Below are positions 31,482-40,411 of a DNA stretch of 53,534 nucleotides, one piece after another. The stretch comes from Paenibacillus tianmuensis (GTDB lineage Bacteria > Bacillota > Bacilli > Paenibacillales > NBRC-103111). Position 1 is the first letter of the stretch, and each line of letters opens with the position of its first letter. The notes below the pieces were generated by a model. It worked only from the letters and a program-made list of their open reading frames with translations, did no database searches and had not been told where the DNA came from. The DNA lies in assembly GCF_900100345.1 (NCBI RefSeq), contig NZ_FMTT01000042.1, positions 1 through 53,534 on the forward strand, in the 5' to 3' direction. Position numbers and translations under genes: made by a program.

Positions 31482-34094
31482 ATGCGCAATGGAACGATTC
31501 TTCGAAAAGCCTCCAAGTTGTATGCCAAAGGGATCGTTTGTATCGTGGCCGTGTCGTTTCTGTGGATGAACGGATTCTTTAAACCCTCCCCAGTTTATGG
31601 GATGGGGATAAATTCGATATCCCATCATCAGGTTATCCCCATTCCTAAGGAAAAATCGGAAGTTACCCCCAATTCTGAAAATTCTCCGATTGTTACGGTT
31701 GTTTCCATTCCCGGGTTATCGTTTATGGAGCTACAGCCGGAGTGGTTGGACCGTCTTCCGGCCTTGCGGAAACTGGCGACAACGGGACGAATAGCAGCAA
31801 TGAATGTTCGCGTCCCCTATAAAGGACTCGAGTCGGTGTACGCGACTTGGGGGGCGGGAACGCCGGCGGACGGCAAAGGAGGCGAAGGGTGGAACCGTAC
31901 GGAGCGGCGAGACGGGCAGTCCGCCTTAGCGCTCATACGGAGGTTTGCCGCCGATGGAGAGGAGGCTGCGGCTTCAAGCGTCTCGGTGCTAGTCCCGGCT
32001 TATCCCTCACTCAAATGGAACAACGCGGAAGGGAATTACTTGGCCCGGCCGGGTTTGCTCGGAGAAACGTTGAAACGTCATGGCGTCCGCTTGGGGGTGT
32101 GGGGCAATCTTGATGAGCCGGGAGGAGGAATGGATCGCTTCAAGCGGCCTGCTCCGCTTATGATCATGGACGGTCAGGGAACGGTAGCGGCAGGGGATGT
32201 GGGCCGGGGCACTCTCATCGCCGATGCCGCCATGCCTTCGGCTGTCAGGACGGACACGGAACGGCTGGTTGAGGAATGGAGAGCGTTTGTTACCGGACGT
32301 AAGCCGCCGCTTGCGGATGGGACGGATCGCGGGGCGCTCGCGGTGATGGAGCTTGGCGATTGGTACCGGTTGTACACAGAGAAGACTTGGTACGAGCCTG
32401 CCCGGTTTACCGAACGGAAAAAGGCGGTGCTAGAGCAGACGGATTGGCTGTTGTCGAAGCTTACGGGCGAGATGGAAGCGTCCGGCAGACGTCATGTGCT
32501 GTGGCTGGTCAGCCCGAGGGTGCATTCGGAGGCATGGAAAGAAAAATGGCAGCTACCCCCGGTCATCCGCTGGTCTCCGGCCGCAACGGAAGGCACGCTG
32601 ATGTCTACGGCTACGACACGGCGTCCGGGGCTGGTTGCGGCTGTCGATGTGGCTCCGTCGCTGCTGGGGGAATTCGGGCTGGCACGTCCGGAGGGTATGA
32701 TCGGTTTGCCTATCGCGAGCGCCGAATCGGGACGACACGATAGCATGTCACCGCTTGCTGTACTGCTGAGCGATATGCGGCAGATGGCCAACGTCTACGC
32801 GCTGCGGCCTACGCTATTATACGGGCTTGCCGGGTACGAAGTGGCCGTGATGCTGCTGGGGCTTATCGCGCTACGGTGGGTGAAGCTGACCGGGCGCTTG
32901 CGGAGATGGATGCGCGGTTTGCTGTTTTCGGTGCTGCTTGCGCCCGGCGTCCTGCTGGCGCTGGGCTGGGCAGCGCATTTGGACAAGCCGCTACTGGCGG
33001 GCTTGGCGCTTGCCGCTCCTCTCGCACTCGGAACGCTTGCTGCGGCGGGCTCCCGGGAAATTCCACAGCTTATGCGCACGCTTGGATGGATCGGAGCGGC
33101 AACCGGCGCGCTGATCTTGTTTGACGGCTGCACCGGCGCCGAAGCGATGAAGCGTTCGGTGCTTGGGTACGATCCGATCGTCGGCGCGCGTTATTACGGA
33201 ATCGGCAACGAGTTTATGGGCGTATTGCTCGGCGCCTCGCTGCTTGGGTTGAGCGCGTGGCTGCAGGTCAGGCGGATGAGGACGCGGCGGCTTAAGGGCA
33301 GTGACGCTGAGGCAGGGGAAGAAGCGCTGCGGCCCGCCGACACGGCTGAGCGTGAGACCAGCGCGGGCGGCCCGGGGCGCGCCCACGCTGTCGGCCGCGG
33401 CAGCGCCTGGCGCGAGGCGGCGCCTGCCGCCATCGTCGGCGCTGCCGTCGCGGGCTGCCTCGCAGCGCCTGCGCTCGGCAGCGAGGCCGGCGGCGCGCTC
33501 GCCGCCGCCGCCGCCTTCGGCGCGCTGGCGGCCCGGCTCGCCGCTGGCGGCGCCTTGCGCTTGCGCCGCCTCGCGCTGGCGGTCGCGCTGCCGCTCGGCG
33601 CGGCGCTGGCGGGCCTCTGGCTGCTGAACACCGCTTGGCTCCCCGGCCCGGCCGGAGAGCCAAGCGCCGCCGCAGCCCCGAGCGCAGCGGCCGCTACGGC
33701 ATCGCCCGCGGCCAGCAACGCCTTGGCCTCCGGCGGAAGCGGGCCTAGCAGCCATATCGGCCGCGCCTTCGATGACCTGCGCCACGGGCGCTACGACGTG
33801 ATCGGCGCAGTCATCGCCCGCAAGCTGGCGATGAACGTTCACCTGATCCGCGTCTCCGCTTGGAGCAAAGTGCTGCTCACGGCCTTGGCCGTGATGGCCG
33901 TTCTGGTGCTGCGACCCTTAGGGTGGCTGCGCCTGTGGGAGCAGCGCTACCCGTACCTGATGCACGGGTGCTATGCCAACGTCATCGGCGCGCTGGCCGC
34001 GCTCGTCTTGAACGATTCCGGCATTGTCGCCGCCGCGGCGATGATCGTCTACAGCAGCGTGCCGCTGCTGCTGTTAAAACTGGAGGGCGCCTGA
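31482..34094 (+). CDS. Large membrane protein with phosphatase-like extracellular domain
   Basis: This protein of 870 residues has an N-terminal membrane segment (about 14-34), an extracellular part to about 450 whose beginning (VTVVSIPGLSFMELQPEWLDRLPALRKLATTGRIAAMNV) resembles the alkaline-phosphatase/PglZ superfamily, and a C-terminal half with roughly ten membrane helices including GYDPIVGARYYGIGNEFMG. I do not see a full set of metal ligands, so activity is uncertain. The ATG at 31482 follows AAGGCGG. About 33300-33740 encodes an Ala/Gly/Ser-rich, very GC-rich insert. It may belong to cell-envelope polymer handling, by fold only. Confidence 0.7.
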   Translation: MRNGTILRKASKLYAKGIVCIVAVSFLWMNGFFKPSPVYGMGINSISHHQVIPIPKEKSEVTPNSENSPIVTVVSIPGLSFMELQPEWLDRLPALRKLATTGRIAAMNVRVPYKGLESVYATWGAGTPADGKGGEGWNRTERRDGQSALALIRRFAADGEEAAASSVSVLVPAYPSLKWNNAEGNYLARPGLLGETLKRHGVRLGVWGNLDEPGGGMDRFKRPAPLMIMDGQGTVAAGDVGRGTLIADAAMPSAVRTDTERLVEEWRAFVTGRKPPLADGTDRGALAVMELGDWYRLYTEKTWYEPARFTERKKAVLEQTDWLLSKLTGEMEASGRRHVLWLVSPRVHSEAWKEKWQLPPVIRWSPAATEGTLMSTATTRRPGLVAAVDVAPSLLGEFGLARPEGMIGLPIASAESGRHDSMSPLAVLLSDMRQMANVYALRPTLLYGLAGYEVAVMLLGLIALRWVKLTGRLRRWMRGLLFSVLLAPGVLLALGWAAHLDKPLLAGLALAAPLALGTLAAAGSREIPQLMRTLGWIGAATGALILFDGCTGAEAMKRSVLGYDPIVGARYYGIGNEFMGVLLGASLLGLSAWLQVRRMRTRRLKGSDAEAGEEALRPADTAERETSAGGPGRAHAVGRGSAWREAAPAAIVGAAVAGCLAAPALGSEAGGALAAAAAFGALAARLAAGGALRLRRLALAVALPLGAALAGLWLLNTAWLPGPAGEPSAAAAPSAAAATASPAASNALASGGSGPSSHIGRAFDDLRHGRYDVIGAVIARKLAMNVHLIRVSAWSKVLLTALAVMAVLVLRPLGWLRLWEQRYPYLMHGCYANVIGALAALVLNDSGIVAAAAMIVYSSVPLLLLKLEGA

Positions 34095-34115
34095 TCGCAA
34101 CGATAGGCGCCCTCC
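34082..34115. terminator. Shared hairpin between convergent genes
   Basis: A perfect 10-bp stem (GGAGGGCGCC with GGCGCCCTCC) spans the stop codon of the membrane protein and the 33-base gap to the ABC-F gene. T-runs are weak on both sides (TTTT on the - strand), so it may slow polymerase from both directions. Confidence 0.5.
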
Positions 34116-34127
34116 AAGATAACCGTA

Positions 34128-36101
34128 CTATTCCGCAAGCTGCTCCCACTGCTCGTAGCATTCCGCAAGCTGTTCGCGCTTCGCTTCCAAAGCTGCGTTC
34201 TTCTCCTGCACGAGCACGTAGTTGTTATACACGTCTGGGTCGGTCAGCTCAGCCTCCAAGCCGCCGATGGCCTCCTCCAGCTGCGCAATCTGCTGCTCCA
34301 ATTGCTCCAGCTTGCGCAAGCGGGTGCGCTCTTCGCGCTTCGCCTGTTTTCCGGCCTCGTAATCGCTGCCGACGCCAGGTTCAGCCGGTTTCGCCGCGCC
34401 GCCTTCCGCTTGTCCGCGGCCTTTGGCGGATTCCGCGCCTCCGCGGCTTGCCGCTTCCGCCAGCCGCTGCTGCTGCATCTCGGCCAGCTCCTGCTTCTTT
34501 TCCACATAATCGTCGTAGTTGCCAAGGTAGACGGTTACTCCGTCCTTGTCCAATTCCAGCATGTTCTCGGCCATTTTGTTCAAGAAATAACGATCGTGGG
34601 AAATGAACAGCAGAGTGCCTTCATACTCCATCAGGGCCGATTCGAGCACTTCCTTGCTGTACAAATCCAAATGGTTCGTAGGCTCGTCAAGAATAAGCAC
34701 GTTCGCTTTTTGCAGCATCAGCTTCGCAAGCGCGACCCGGGCTTTCTCGCCGCCGCTGAGCGAGCCGACCTTCTTGAACACATCCTCGCCGCTAAACAAA
34801 AAGTTGCCGAGCACCGTGCGGATTCGCGCTTCCTCCAGATGAGGAAAGGCGCTCCATACTTCTTCCAGCACGGTTTGGTTCGGGTTCAGGCCCGTCTGCT
34901 CCTGATCGTAGTAGCCGATTTTGACATTCGTTCCCCAATCAAAGGCCCCGCGGTCCTGCGTATGCTGCCCGATCAGCGTCTTCAGCAAGGTCGATTTCCC
35001 GATTCCGTTCGGACCGATCAAGGCGGCCGTGTCGCCTCGGCGCAACTGGAACGTAATGCCTTGCGCCAGCGGTTGCTGCCGATCGTAGGATATGGACAGT
35101 CCTCGTATGTCGAGCACTTCCCTGCCGGAAGTCGCCTCGACCTCAAACGAGAAGCTGGCCCGCTTCAGCTCGCCGAGCGGCTTGTCGAGCCGCTCCATTT
35201 TTTCCAGCGCTTTGCGGCGGCTTTGCGCCCGTTTGGTGGTGGAAGCCCGGACCATATTGCGCTGGATGAAGTCTTCCATTTTCGAAATTTCTTCCTGCTG
35301 TTTTTCGTATTGCTTGAACTGCGCCTCGTAATCCGCCGCTTTCAGCTCAATGTACCGCGAATAATTTCCGGTGTACCGTCGCGACGCCGTTCGTTCGATC
35401 TCATAGATGGCGCCGACGAGCGAATCGAGAAAATAGCGGTCGTGGGAGACGACCAGGATGGCTCCGGGATAGGAGCGCAAATACTGCTCCAGCCACGTCA
35501 GCGTCGGAATGTCCAAATGGTTCGTCGGCTCATCCAACAGCAGCAGGTCCGGCGCTTCGAGCAGCATTTTGGCCAGTGCAAGCCGTGTCTTCTGCCCTCC
35601 GCTCAACGTCTGCACCGGGGTAGCCGGGTCCATGTGTCCGAAGCCCATCCCGCTCAAGATTCCGCGAATTCTAGCCTCGATCTCGTAGCCGCCACGCTCG
35701 CGGAATGCATCTGACAGCTCGGCATAGCGGCGCATCGTTTCCTCGTTTTTTTTCTCGTCGGCCAGTACGTCCGGATCGGACATGCGCGTTTCCAGCCGTC
35801 GCAGCTCTTCTTCCATTTCCAGCAAACGGTCGAATACGCTCATAAGCTCGTTCCAGATGGATCGGTCCGACGTTAATCCGCTGTTTTGTTTTAAATAGCC
35901 GATTTTCGTCTCTTTGGCCTTAAAAATGCTCCCCGAATCGTAAGACAGTTCGCCCGCGATGATTTCAAGCAGCGTCGATTTGCCTGCGCCGTTGACGCCG
36001 ACGAGTCCGATGCGCTCCCGCTCCTCGATTTGTAGCGATATATTGGAAAGTACGGTACTGACGCCGTAGCTTTTCGTGATGGATGAAACTTGAAGCAGCA
36101 T
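34128..36101 (-). CDS. ABC-F family ATPase (YdiF/Uup-like)
   Basis: This 657-residue soluble protein has two ABC cassettes: the first with GVNGAGKST, LSGGQKTRLALAKML and LLLLDEPTNHLD, the second with GPNGIGKST, LSGGEKARVALAKLM and VLILDEPTNHLD. The linker of about 80 residues between them (FIQRNMVRASTTKRAQSRRKALEKMERLDKP) is the P-site tRNA interaction motif. A C-terminal coiled coil of about 120 residues follows. ABC-F proteins bind the ribosomal E site and rescue or tune translation; some confer antibiotic resistance, but nothing here marks this one as a resistance type. AGGAGG precedes the ATG. Confidence 0.9.
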   Translation of the reverse strand: MLLQVSSITKSYGVSTVLSNISLQIEERERIGLVGVNGAGKSTLLEIIAGELSYDSGSIFKAKETKIGYLKQNSGLTSDRSIWNELMSVFDRLLEMEEELRRLETRMSDPDVLADEKKNEETMRRYAELSDAFRERGGYEIEARIRGILSGMGFGHMDPATPVQTLSGGQKTRLALAKMLLEAPDLLLLDEPTNHLDIPTLTWLEQYLRSYPGAILVVSHDRYFLDSLVGAIYEIERTASRRYTGNYSRYIELKAADYEAQFKQYEKQQEEISKMEDFIQRNMVRASTTKRAQSRRKALEKMERLDKPLGELKRASFSFEVEATSGREVLDIRGLSISYDRQQPLAQGITFQLRRGDTAALIGPNGIGKSTLLKTLIGQHTQDRGAFDWGTNVKIGYYDQEQTGLNPNQTVLEEVWSAFPHLEEARIRTVLGNFLFSGEDVFKKVGSLSGGEKARVALAKLMLQKANVLILDEPTNHLDLYSKEVLESALMEYEGTLLFISHDRYFLNKMAENMLELDKDGVTVYLGNYDDYVEKKQELAEMQQQRLAEAASRGGAESAKGRGQAEGGAAKPAEPGVGSDYEAGKQAKREERTRLRKLEQLEQQIAQLEEAIGGLEAELTDPDVYNNYVLVQEKNAALEAKREQLAECYEQWEQLAE

Positions 36102-36186
36102 AATGAATAAAGCCTCCTGAAATCAAAGTCCTGAAAAGGCGACAATCTCCCTCAGTTTAGCATATTTGCCCGCTTGAACGAAACCG

Positions 36187-36245
36187 AAATCCCCCTCCGC
36201 TCACGTTAAGCTGATAGCTTCACGTGCGACGAAGGGGGATTTTTG
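36187..36245 (-). terminator. Probable terminator of the ECF module
   Basis: AAATCCCCCT pairs with AGGGGGATTT around an inner CACGT/AGCTT structure, just past the end of the EcfA-EcfT gene. A T-tract exists on both strands, so direction is inferred from the neighbours. Confidence 0.65.
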
Positions 36246-36250
36246 TTAAG

Positions 36251-37984
36251 TCAGCCGCGCAAGACGGCAAGCCCGCCAAGAAGAAGGATACCTGAGACGA
36301 TGGCGAGTCCGTCGGCGCGGGTCAGGCGAAGAGCTTCGGTATGGCTCAAGAGCGCGGTTCGGCGGCCGATTTTTTTCATCTCCAGAGCCGAGGTCACTTC
36401 CTCCGCCCGGTGGAACAGCGCCAGCAGGAGCGGGACGACCAACGCCGGCATATCGCGTCCCCGTACGGCTCCTGGCCGGACAGCCGCTTTGCCTCTTGCT
36501 CGAACGATATCCGAGAACCGCTGCCATTCGCGCACGATCATCGGGATAAACTTGAACATGAGCGATACCGCCAAAGCAAACGAATCCGTTCGAAGCCTCA
36601 ACCGCTTCGCATATCCGAGCCCCCAGGCAAGGCCTTGCACCATACGTCCGTAAGGCGTTGCAGCCGCGAACCAGTAGCTTGCGAGCGTGATCAGAAACAG
36701 GCGGAACACGTTCAAGCCGGTAGCAAGGGAGCGCTCAAGGGAAAACCCGACGAAGGGAAAGCTGCCGCTTGCCGTCCACTCTAACCCGGCCAAGCCGACG
36801 GAGATCAGCATGAACCATGCTAAGGGTTTTAGGAGTTTGACTGCGCCGAGCAGTGCGGAGCGGGACAGTCCGATATAGGCGACGGCAATCGGCAATGCGG
36901 CGCAGGCAAGTCCGAGCCAGCTGCTTTGCAGCATCGTGCCTATGACAATGAAAAAATACAGCAGCCATTTGGTGCGCGGATCAAGCCGATACCAGAGCGA
37001 TTTGGCAGCGGCAGGCGGATGTACGCTTTCTTGGGACAGGCCGGCCGCTTGACTCTGCGGCGGAAGCGGCACGTGCAGTGCAGATTCATCTGATTGGGAT
37101 TCAATCTGCGGTTTGCCGTCCTTTATCGCAACGCCGCGTCGCTCTTTCAACTGCGCTGCTATTGCATCGGCCAAATCCTCGGGCGAAAGCTTACCTTCGT
37201 CCATCACGGCAATGCCGTTCCTCGCCAGCGCGTGCGAAAGCAGGACGCAGCTGGGGAGTCCGACTCCCGCTTGCACGAACGGTTCGGGATTGCCGCATAG
37301 AGCGGCCGGTGTCCCATCGGCTGCGATCGTACCGTGGTTGAGCACAATCACGCGGTCTGCCAGAGGAAGAAACAAGTCCAAATCATGAGTCGCGATAATC
37401 ATGCCGCCTTTGGCCGCTCGGCGGGCTTGCACGTACCGGAGCAGCTCTTTGGCAGCCGCCGATTCAAGACCTGCTGTAGGCTCATCCATCAGGAGCCAAT
37501 CCGGTGAAGTAGCGATTGTTGTGGCTAAAGCAAGCCTGCGCCGCTGGCCCCCGCTTAGCGCGAACGGAGAACGATCCGGGTCGAACGCGGCGCCGAGGCC
37601 GAGGTCTTCGCAAGCGGATTGAATGCGTCGTTCCTTTTCTATCGCTGTAAGCCCATACGGACGCAGCGAATAGCCGAACTCCTGTCGAAGGCTTCGAGCG
37701 AACAGTTGCTGCTCCGGAAACTGGAACGTCAAGCCGAGCCGAAGAAGAAGCGGCCGGGTGACCCGGTTGCGGCGCCATAACGGCTCGTCATCCAGACGAA
37801 TGTCGCCCGACGAGGGCGGCCGCATGCCTGCCAGCAGGTGAAGCAGTGTGGACTTGCCGGAGCCGGTATGTCCGACGAGCAGCGTAACCGTTCCGTCTTC
37901 GAATGTAAGATGGACATCGCTTAACAAGCGTCGGTTCGGGTCGTCCGGAGCTGCTGCGCTTACGTTGTGCAGCGTCAGAGGCAT
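36251..37984 (-). CDS. ECF transporter EcfA-EcfT fusion protein
   Basis: This 577-residue protein joins two ECF components. Residues 1-270 are an ATPase: Walker A GHTGSGKST, the ECF-type Q-loop TFQFPEQQLFARSL, signature LSGGQRRRLAL, Walker B WLLMDEPTAGLES, and H-loop ATHDLD. After a linker of about 70 residues (rich in Gln, Ser, Pro) comes EcfT: DPRTKWLLYF, about five membrane helices, the first coupling motif RARGKA, and a second site reading ALEMKKIG where EcfT usually has an Ala-Arg-Gly. Its start overlaps the stop of the partner ATPase by 10 bases. With BioY opposite, it should power biotin uptake, perhaps also other S subunits. Confidence 0.88.
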   Translation of the reverse strand: MPLTLHNVSAAAPDDPNRRLLSDVHLTFEDGTVTLLVGHTGSGKSTLLHLLAGMRPPSSGDIRLDDEPLWRRNRVTRPLLLRLGLTFQFPEQQLFARSLRQEFGYSLRPYGLTAIEKERRIQSACEDLGLGAAFDPDRSPFALSGGQRRRLALATTIATSPDWLLMDEPTAGLESAAAKELLRYVQARRAAKGGMIIATHDLDLFLPLADRVIVLNHGTIAADGTPAALCGNPEPFVQAGVGLPSCVLLSHALARNGIAVMDEGKLSPEDLADAIAAQLKERRGVAIKDGKPQIESQSDESALHVPLPPQSQAAGLSQESVHPPAAAKSLWYRLDPRTKWLLYFFIVIGTMLQSSWLGLACAALPIAVAYIGLSRSALLGAVKLLKPLAWFMLISVGLAGLEWTASGSFPFVGFSLERSLATGLNVFRLFLITLASYWFAAATPYGRMVQGLAWGLGYAKRLRLRTDSFALAVSLMFKFIPMIVREWQRFSDIVRARGKAAVRPGAVRGRDMPALVVPLLLALFHRAEEVTSALEMKKIGRRTALLSHTEALRLTRADGLAIVSGILLLGGLAVLRG

Positions 37985-38805
37985 AAGCGGCTCACCGCCT
38001 TCGCCAAATCATCATAGCTTAAGGGGCGGGCCGTCAGGTTATGTCCCTTTTTCTTTAAATGCAGCGCCGTCTGCACGACGAAGGGAGGGGCAAGTCCGAT
38101 TCGCTCGCATGGCGTCTCCAAATCCGAATCCGAAGCCAGATCTCCATAAAAGAACGTTTCCGGCGCTCCGTCAAACGCTATCTCGCCTTTCTGAAAAGCG
38201 ACCATGCGGCTTGCGTGGACAGCTTCTTCCAGCCGATGCGTAATCCATACGACGGTCGTTCCCTGAAGATGAGCTTGCCGGATGACCCGCAGCACTAGTT
38301 CTCTTGCAGCCGGATCGAGCATGGCGGTCGGCTCATCCAGCACCAACACATCGGGAGCGGTTGCAAGTGCCATGGCGATGTTGACGAGCTGCTTTTGCCC
38401 TCCGGACAAGGAGTTCAGCGGCGTTTCGGGTGACAATTCGAGCCCCACCCGAAGCAGCGCTTGCTTTTGAATCTGCCTCAGCTCCTCCTTGCTCAAATGC
38501 TGGTCATTCAACGCGAAAGCAAGCTCTTCGGCCGGCGTATCGCCAATATGCTGGGCCTCCGGATGCTGCAGTACGCCGCGGATGTCCATGCGCTCTTTCT
38601 GGACCATCCGCCCCGTCGTAAGCCGGCACGTACCAAGCAGTACACCGGCCAGCGTGCTTTTGCCGCTCCCGTTCGGACCTGCAACGGTTACCCACTCCCT
38701 GGACTCGATGAGCAGCGTGACGTTGGACAAAGCTTGATGCACGCCCGAGCCGGTCGGGTACTTTACGGATGCTTCCTGCAAGGCTATGAAGGAGGAAGAA
38801 GACAT
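37975..38805 (-). CDS. ecfA: ECF transporter ATP-binding subunit EcfA
   Basis: This 276-residue ATPase is the second nucleotide-binding subunit of the ECF module. It has Walker A GPNGSGKST, the ECF Q-loop form VLQHPEAQHIGDTPAEELAFAL, signature LSGGQKQLVNIAMAL, Walker B VLVLDEPTAMLDP, and H-loop WITHRLEEA. It should dimerise with the ATPase half of the fusion protein downstream. The ATG follows AAAGGA by 9 bases. It reads away from bioY, with the BirA-like operator 47 bases upstream, so both transcripts may share control by biotin. Confidence 0.9.
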   Translation of the reverse strand: MSSSSFIALQEASVKYPTGSGVHQALSNVTLLIESREWVTVAGPNGSGKSTLAGVLLGTCRLTTGRMVQKERMDIRGVLQHPEAQHIGDTPAEELAFALNDQHLSKEELRQIQKQALLRVGLELSPETPLNSLSGGQKQLVNIAMALATAPDVLVLDEPTAMLDPAARELVLRVIRQAHLQGTTVVWITHRLEEAVHASRMVAFQKGEIAFDGAPETFFYGDLASDSDLETPCERIGLAPPFVVQTALHLKKKGHNLTARPLSYDDLAKAVSRLCL

Positions 38806-38851
38806 AGGTAAAAAATCCTTTCGTTTTTAAAAACCGTGTGCTATAATCCTC

Positions 38852-38889
38852 AATTGTTAACCGTATATAATAGTTATTGGTTGACGATT
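38852..38889. promoter_or_regulatory. BirA-type biotin operator
   Basis: AATTGTTAACC and GGTTGACGATT form an inverted repeat with a 16-base spacer and two mismatches, the layout of Bacillus BirA operators (TTGTTAAC-N14-16-GTTAACAA). A TATAAT lies in the spacer at 38866-38871, so bound BirA would cover the promoter. It lies between ecfA and bioY and could control both. Confidence 0.75.
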
Positions 38890-38930
38890 TATTCATCATA
38901 ACCATACCAAAAAAGGAGGCATTCATCAAT

Positions 38931-39506
38931 ATGAAGCTTACGCTTCGAGGCATTGTTTTTAGTGCGCTGTTCGCTGCGTTCGTCGTACTTTTTGGATTTA
39001 TCAGCATTCCGCTTGGCTTTACGCCCGTACCTATCACCCTGCAGACGCTGGCCGTTATGCTGGCAGGCGGGCTGCTCGGCGCGCGGTACGGCTTTTTGAG
39101 CATGGCGCTTATCGTGGTGCTGACGGCCATCGGATTTCCGCTGCTGCATGGCACAGGGGGATTAGGCGTTCTGCTGGGGCCGACCGGAGGCTATGTGTGG
39201 ATGTGGCCAATCTCCGCTCTTCTGATCGGCTGGCTGCTGCCGCGGATACGTATTCGTGGCATATGGGGATACGCTGCTGCATTTCTTGTTCTCGAGCTGT
39301 TCGGCTCGCTGCTGCTGTATGTAGGCGGAGTGCCATGGCTCGCTTATGTAACGGGCATGTCGCTCTCCAAAGCCATGGTTGCCGGGTGCTACCCGTATCT
39401 GATCGGCGATGCGATCAAGGTTGCCGCGGCCACCCTGATTATCGCCTCCGTGCGTCAAGTGTTTCCGCCGGAACGGCTAACAGGCCAAGGAATTCCCCAA
39501 GAGTAG
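38931..39506 (+). CDS. bioY: BioY, biotin-binding S component of an ECF transporter
   Basis: This 191-residue membrane protein has six hydrophobic helices and the BioY marks PLGFTPVPITLQTLAVMLAG and LLGPTGGYVWMWPISA, which shape the biotin pocket. It captures biotin outside the cell and works with the EcfA/EcfA-EcfT module encoded divergently. The ATG at 38931 follows AAGGAGG by about 10 bases. The BirA-like operator upstream implies repression when biotin is plentiful. Confidence 0.94.
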   Translation: MKLTLRGIVFSALFAAFVVLFGFISIPLGFTPVPITLQTLAVMLAGGLLGARYGFLSMALIVVLTAIGFPLLHGTGGLGVLLGPTGGYVWMWPISALLIGWLLPRIRIRGIWGYAAAFLVLELFGSLLLYVGGVPWLAYVTGMSLSKAMVAGCYPYLIGDAIKVAAATLIIASVRQVFPPERLTGQGIPQE

Positions 39507-39571
39507 GAATGATACGACGGGGAATTTTTCGTTTTCACGTTAATCTACGAAGCTTCCTCTTTACATAATAC

Positions 39572-39596
39572 GTCTGCCTTCGGGCAGGCTTTTTTA
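39572..39596 (+). terminator. Rho-independent terminator of bioY
   Basis: GTCTGCC pairs with GGCAGGC around a TTCG tetraloop and six T follow. The next 180 bases to 39775 hold the leader of the following operon, with a small CCCC-ATAA-GGGG hairpin near 39693 and no clear regulatory RNA. Confidence 0.85.
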
Positions 39597-39775
39597 TTAT
39601 GTAAGAAGATTTTTTATTTTGCCGCGAGTTTTTGGGTAAAATCGTAGAAATTCGTTATTTTGCTTCGATTTATGTTAAACTAGGAGAAAATGCCCCATAA
39701 GGGGTTTGCCATCGAGCACGGTACCCATTAGAATATTGTTAATCCAGAATCGACCCGATGAAATGAGGCCGTTTC

Positions 39776-40411
39776 ATGAATATTAAAGAGAAAAAAATTG
39801 AACTTCGCCGCCAGGCCGAAGCGGTTCGTTCGGCCATCCCAGAGGACGAACGGAAGCGTAAGTCCGAGATTATCAGCGACAAGCTGATCGAACGGTTGGA
39901 AGCGCTGCTTCGTCCCGAGCCGTCGATGAGAAGACGTCCAACACTGCTCACCTATATGCCGGTCAAAACCGAAGTGGACGTGACCCCGGTCATGGAAGCC
40001 TGCTGGGATCGTCCTTGGCGCGTCGTCGTCCCGAAGGTCGTACCCGCCTATAAGCAGATGAAGCTGTTCGAGGTGCGTTCGTATGCCGACTTGGAGCGCG
40101 GAACGTGGGGAATCCGCGAACCCATAGCCAAAGCGCAGCAGCTGTTCGATATCCGTCAGGTGGATGTCGCGCTGGTTCCGGGACTGGCGTTCGATGTCAA
40201 TATGGGCCGGCTTGGCTACGGCGGCGGCTTCTACGACCGTTTTATGCAGCAGTATGTCCGTACCGGCTTGTCGAAGCCTTATATTTTGGCAGCGTCTTAC
40301 GAGGAGCAGTTGATCCCGGAAGTCCCGATGGGACTGTTCGATTTCCGGATCGACGAGCTGATGACGGAAACCCGCGTTTTGACGGAGAAGGGAGCGGATG
40401 TCCATGACTGA
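39776..40411 (+). CDS. 5-formyltetrahydrofolate cyclo-ligase
   Basis: This 211-residue enzyme uses ATP to turn 5-formyl-THF into 5,10-methenyl-THF, returning a storage folate to one-carbon metabolism. The N-terminal [17 protein letters not shown] helix and the family signature [21 protein letters not shown] (about 153-173) are present. The ribosome site is weak (TGAGG). Its stop overlaps the moaC start by 8 bases, so it leads an operon running into the molybdenum-cofactor genes. No obvious metabolic link explains this pairing. Confidence 0.92.
   Translation: MNIKEKKIELRRQAEAVRSAIPEDERKRKSEIISDKLIERLEALLRPEPSMRRRPTLLTYMPVKTEVDVTPVMEACWDRPWRVVVPKVVPAYKQMKLFEVRSYADLERGTWGIREPIAKAQQLFDIRQVDVALVPGLAFDVNMGRLGYGGGFYDRFMQQYVRTGLSKPYILAASYEEQLIPEVPMGLFDFRIDELMTETRVLTEKGADVHD

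Noticed and set aside
32991..33842. 283-residue frame on the - strand in the membrane-protein gene
   Set aside because: Another product of a GC-rich, Ala-rich coding stretch, low in complexity and without start signals.
39600..39775. 6S RNA or another structured RNA before the 5-formyl-THF cyclo-ligase gene
   Set aside because: E. coli has 6S RNA next to this gene, but no long rod with a central bubble can be drawn here; only a 4-bp hairpin is seen. A THF riboswitch core is also not visible.
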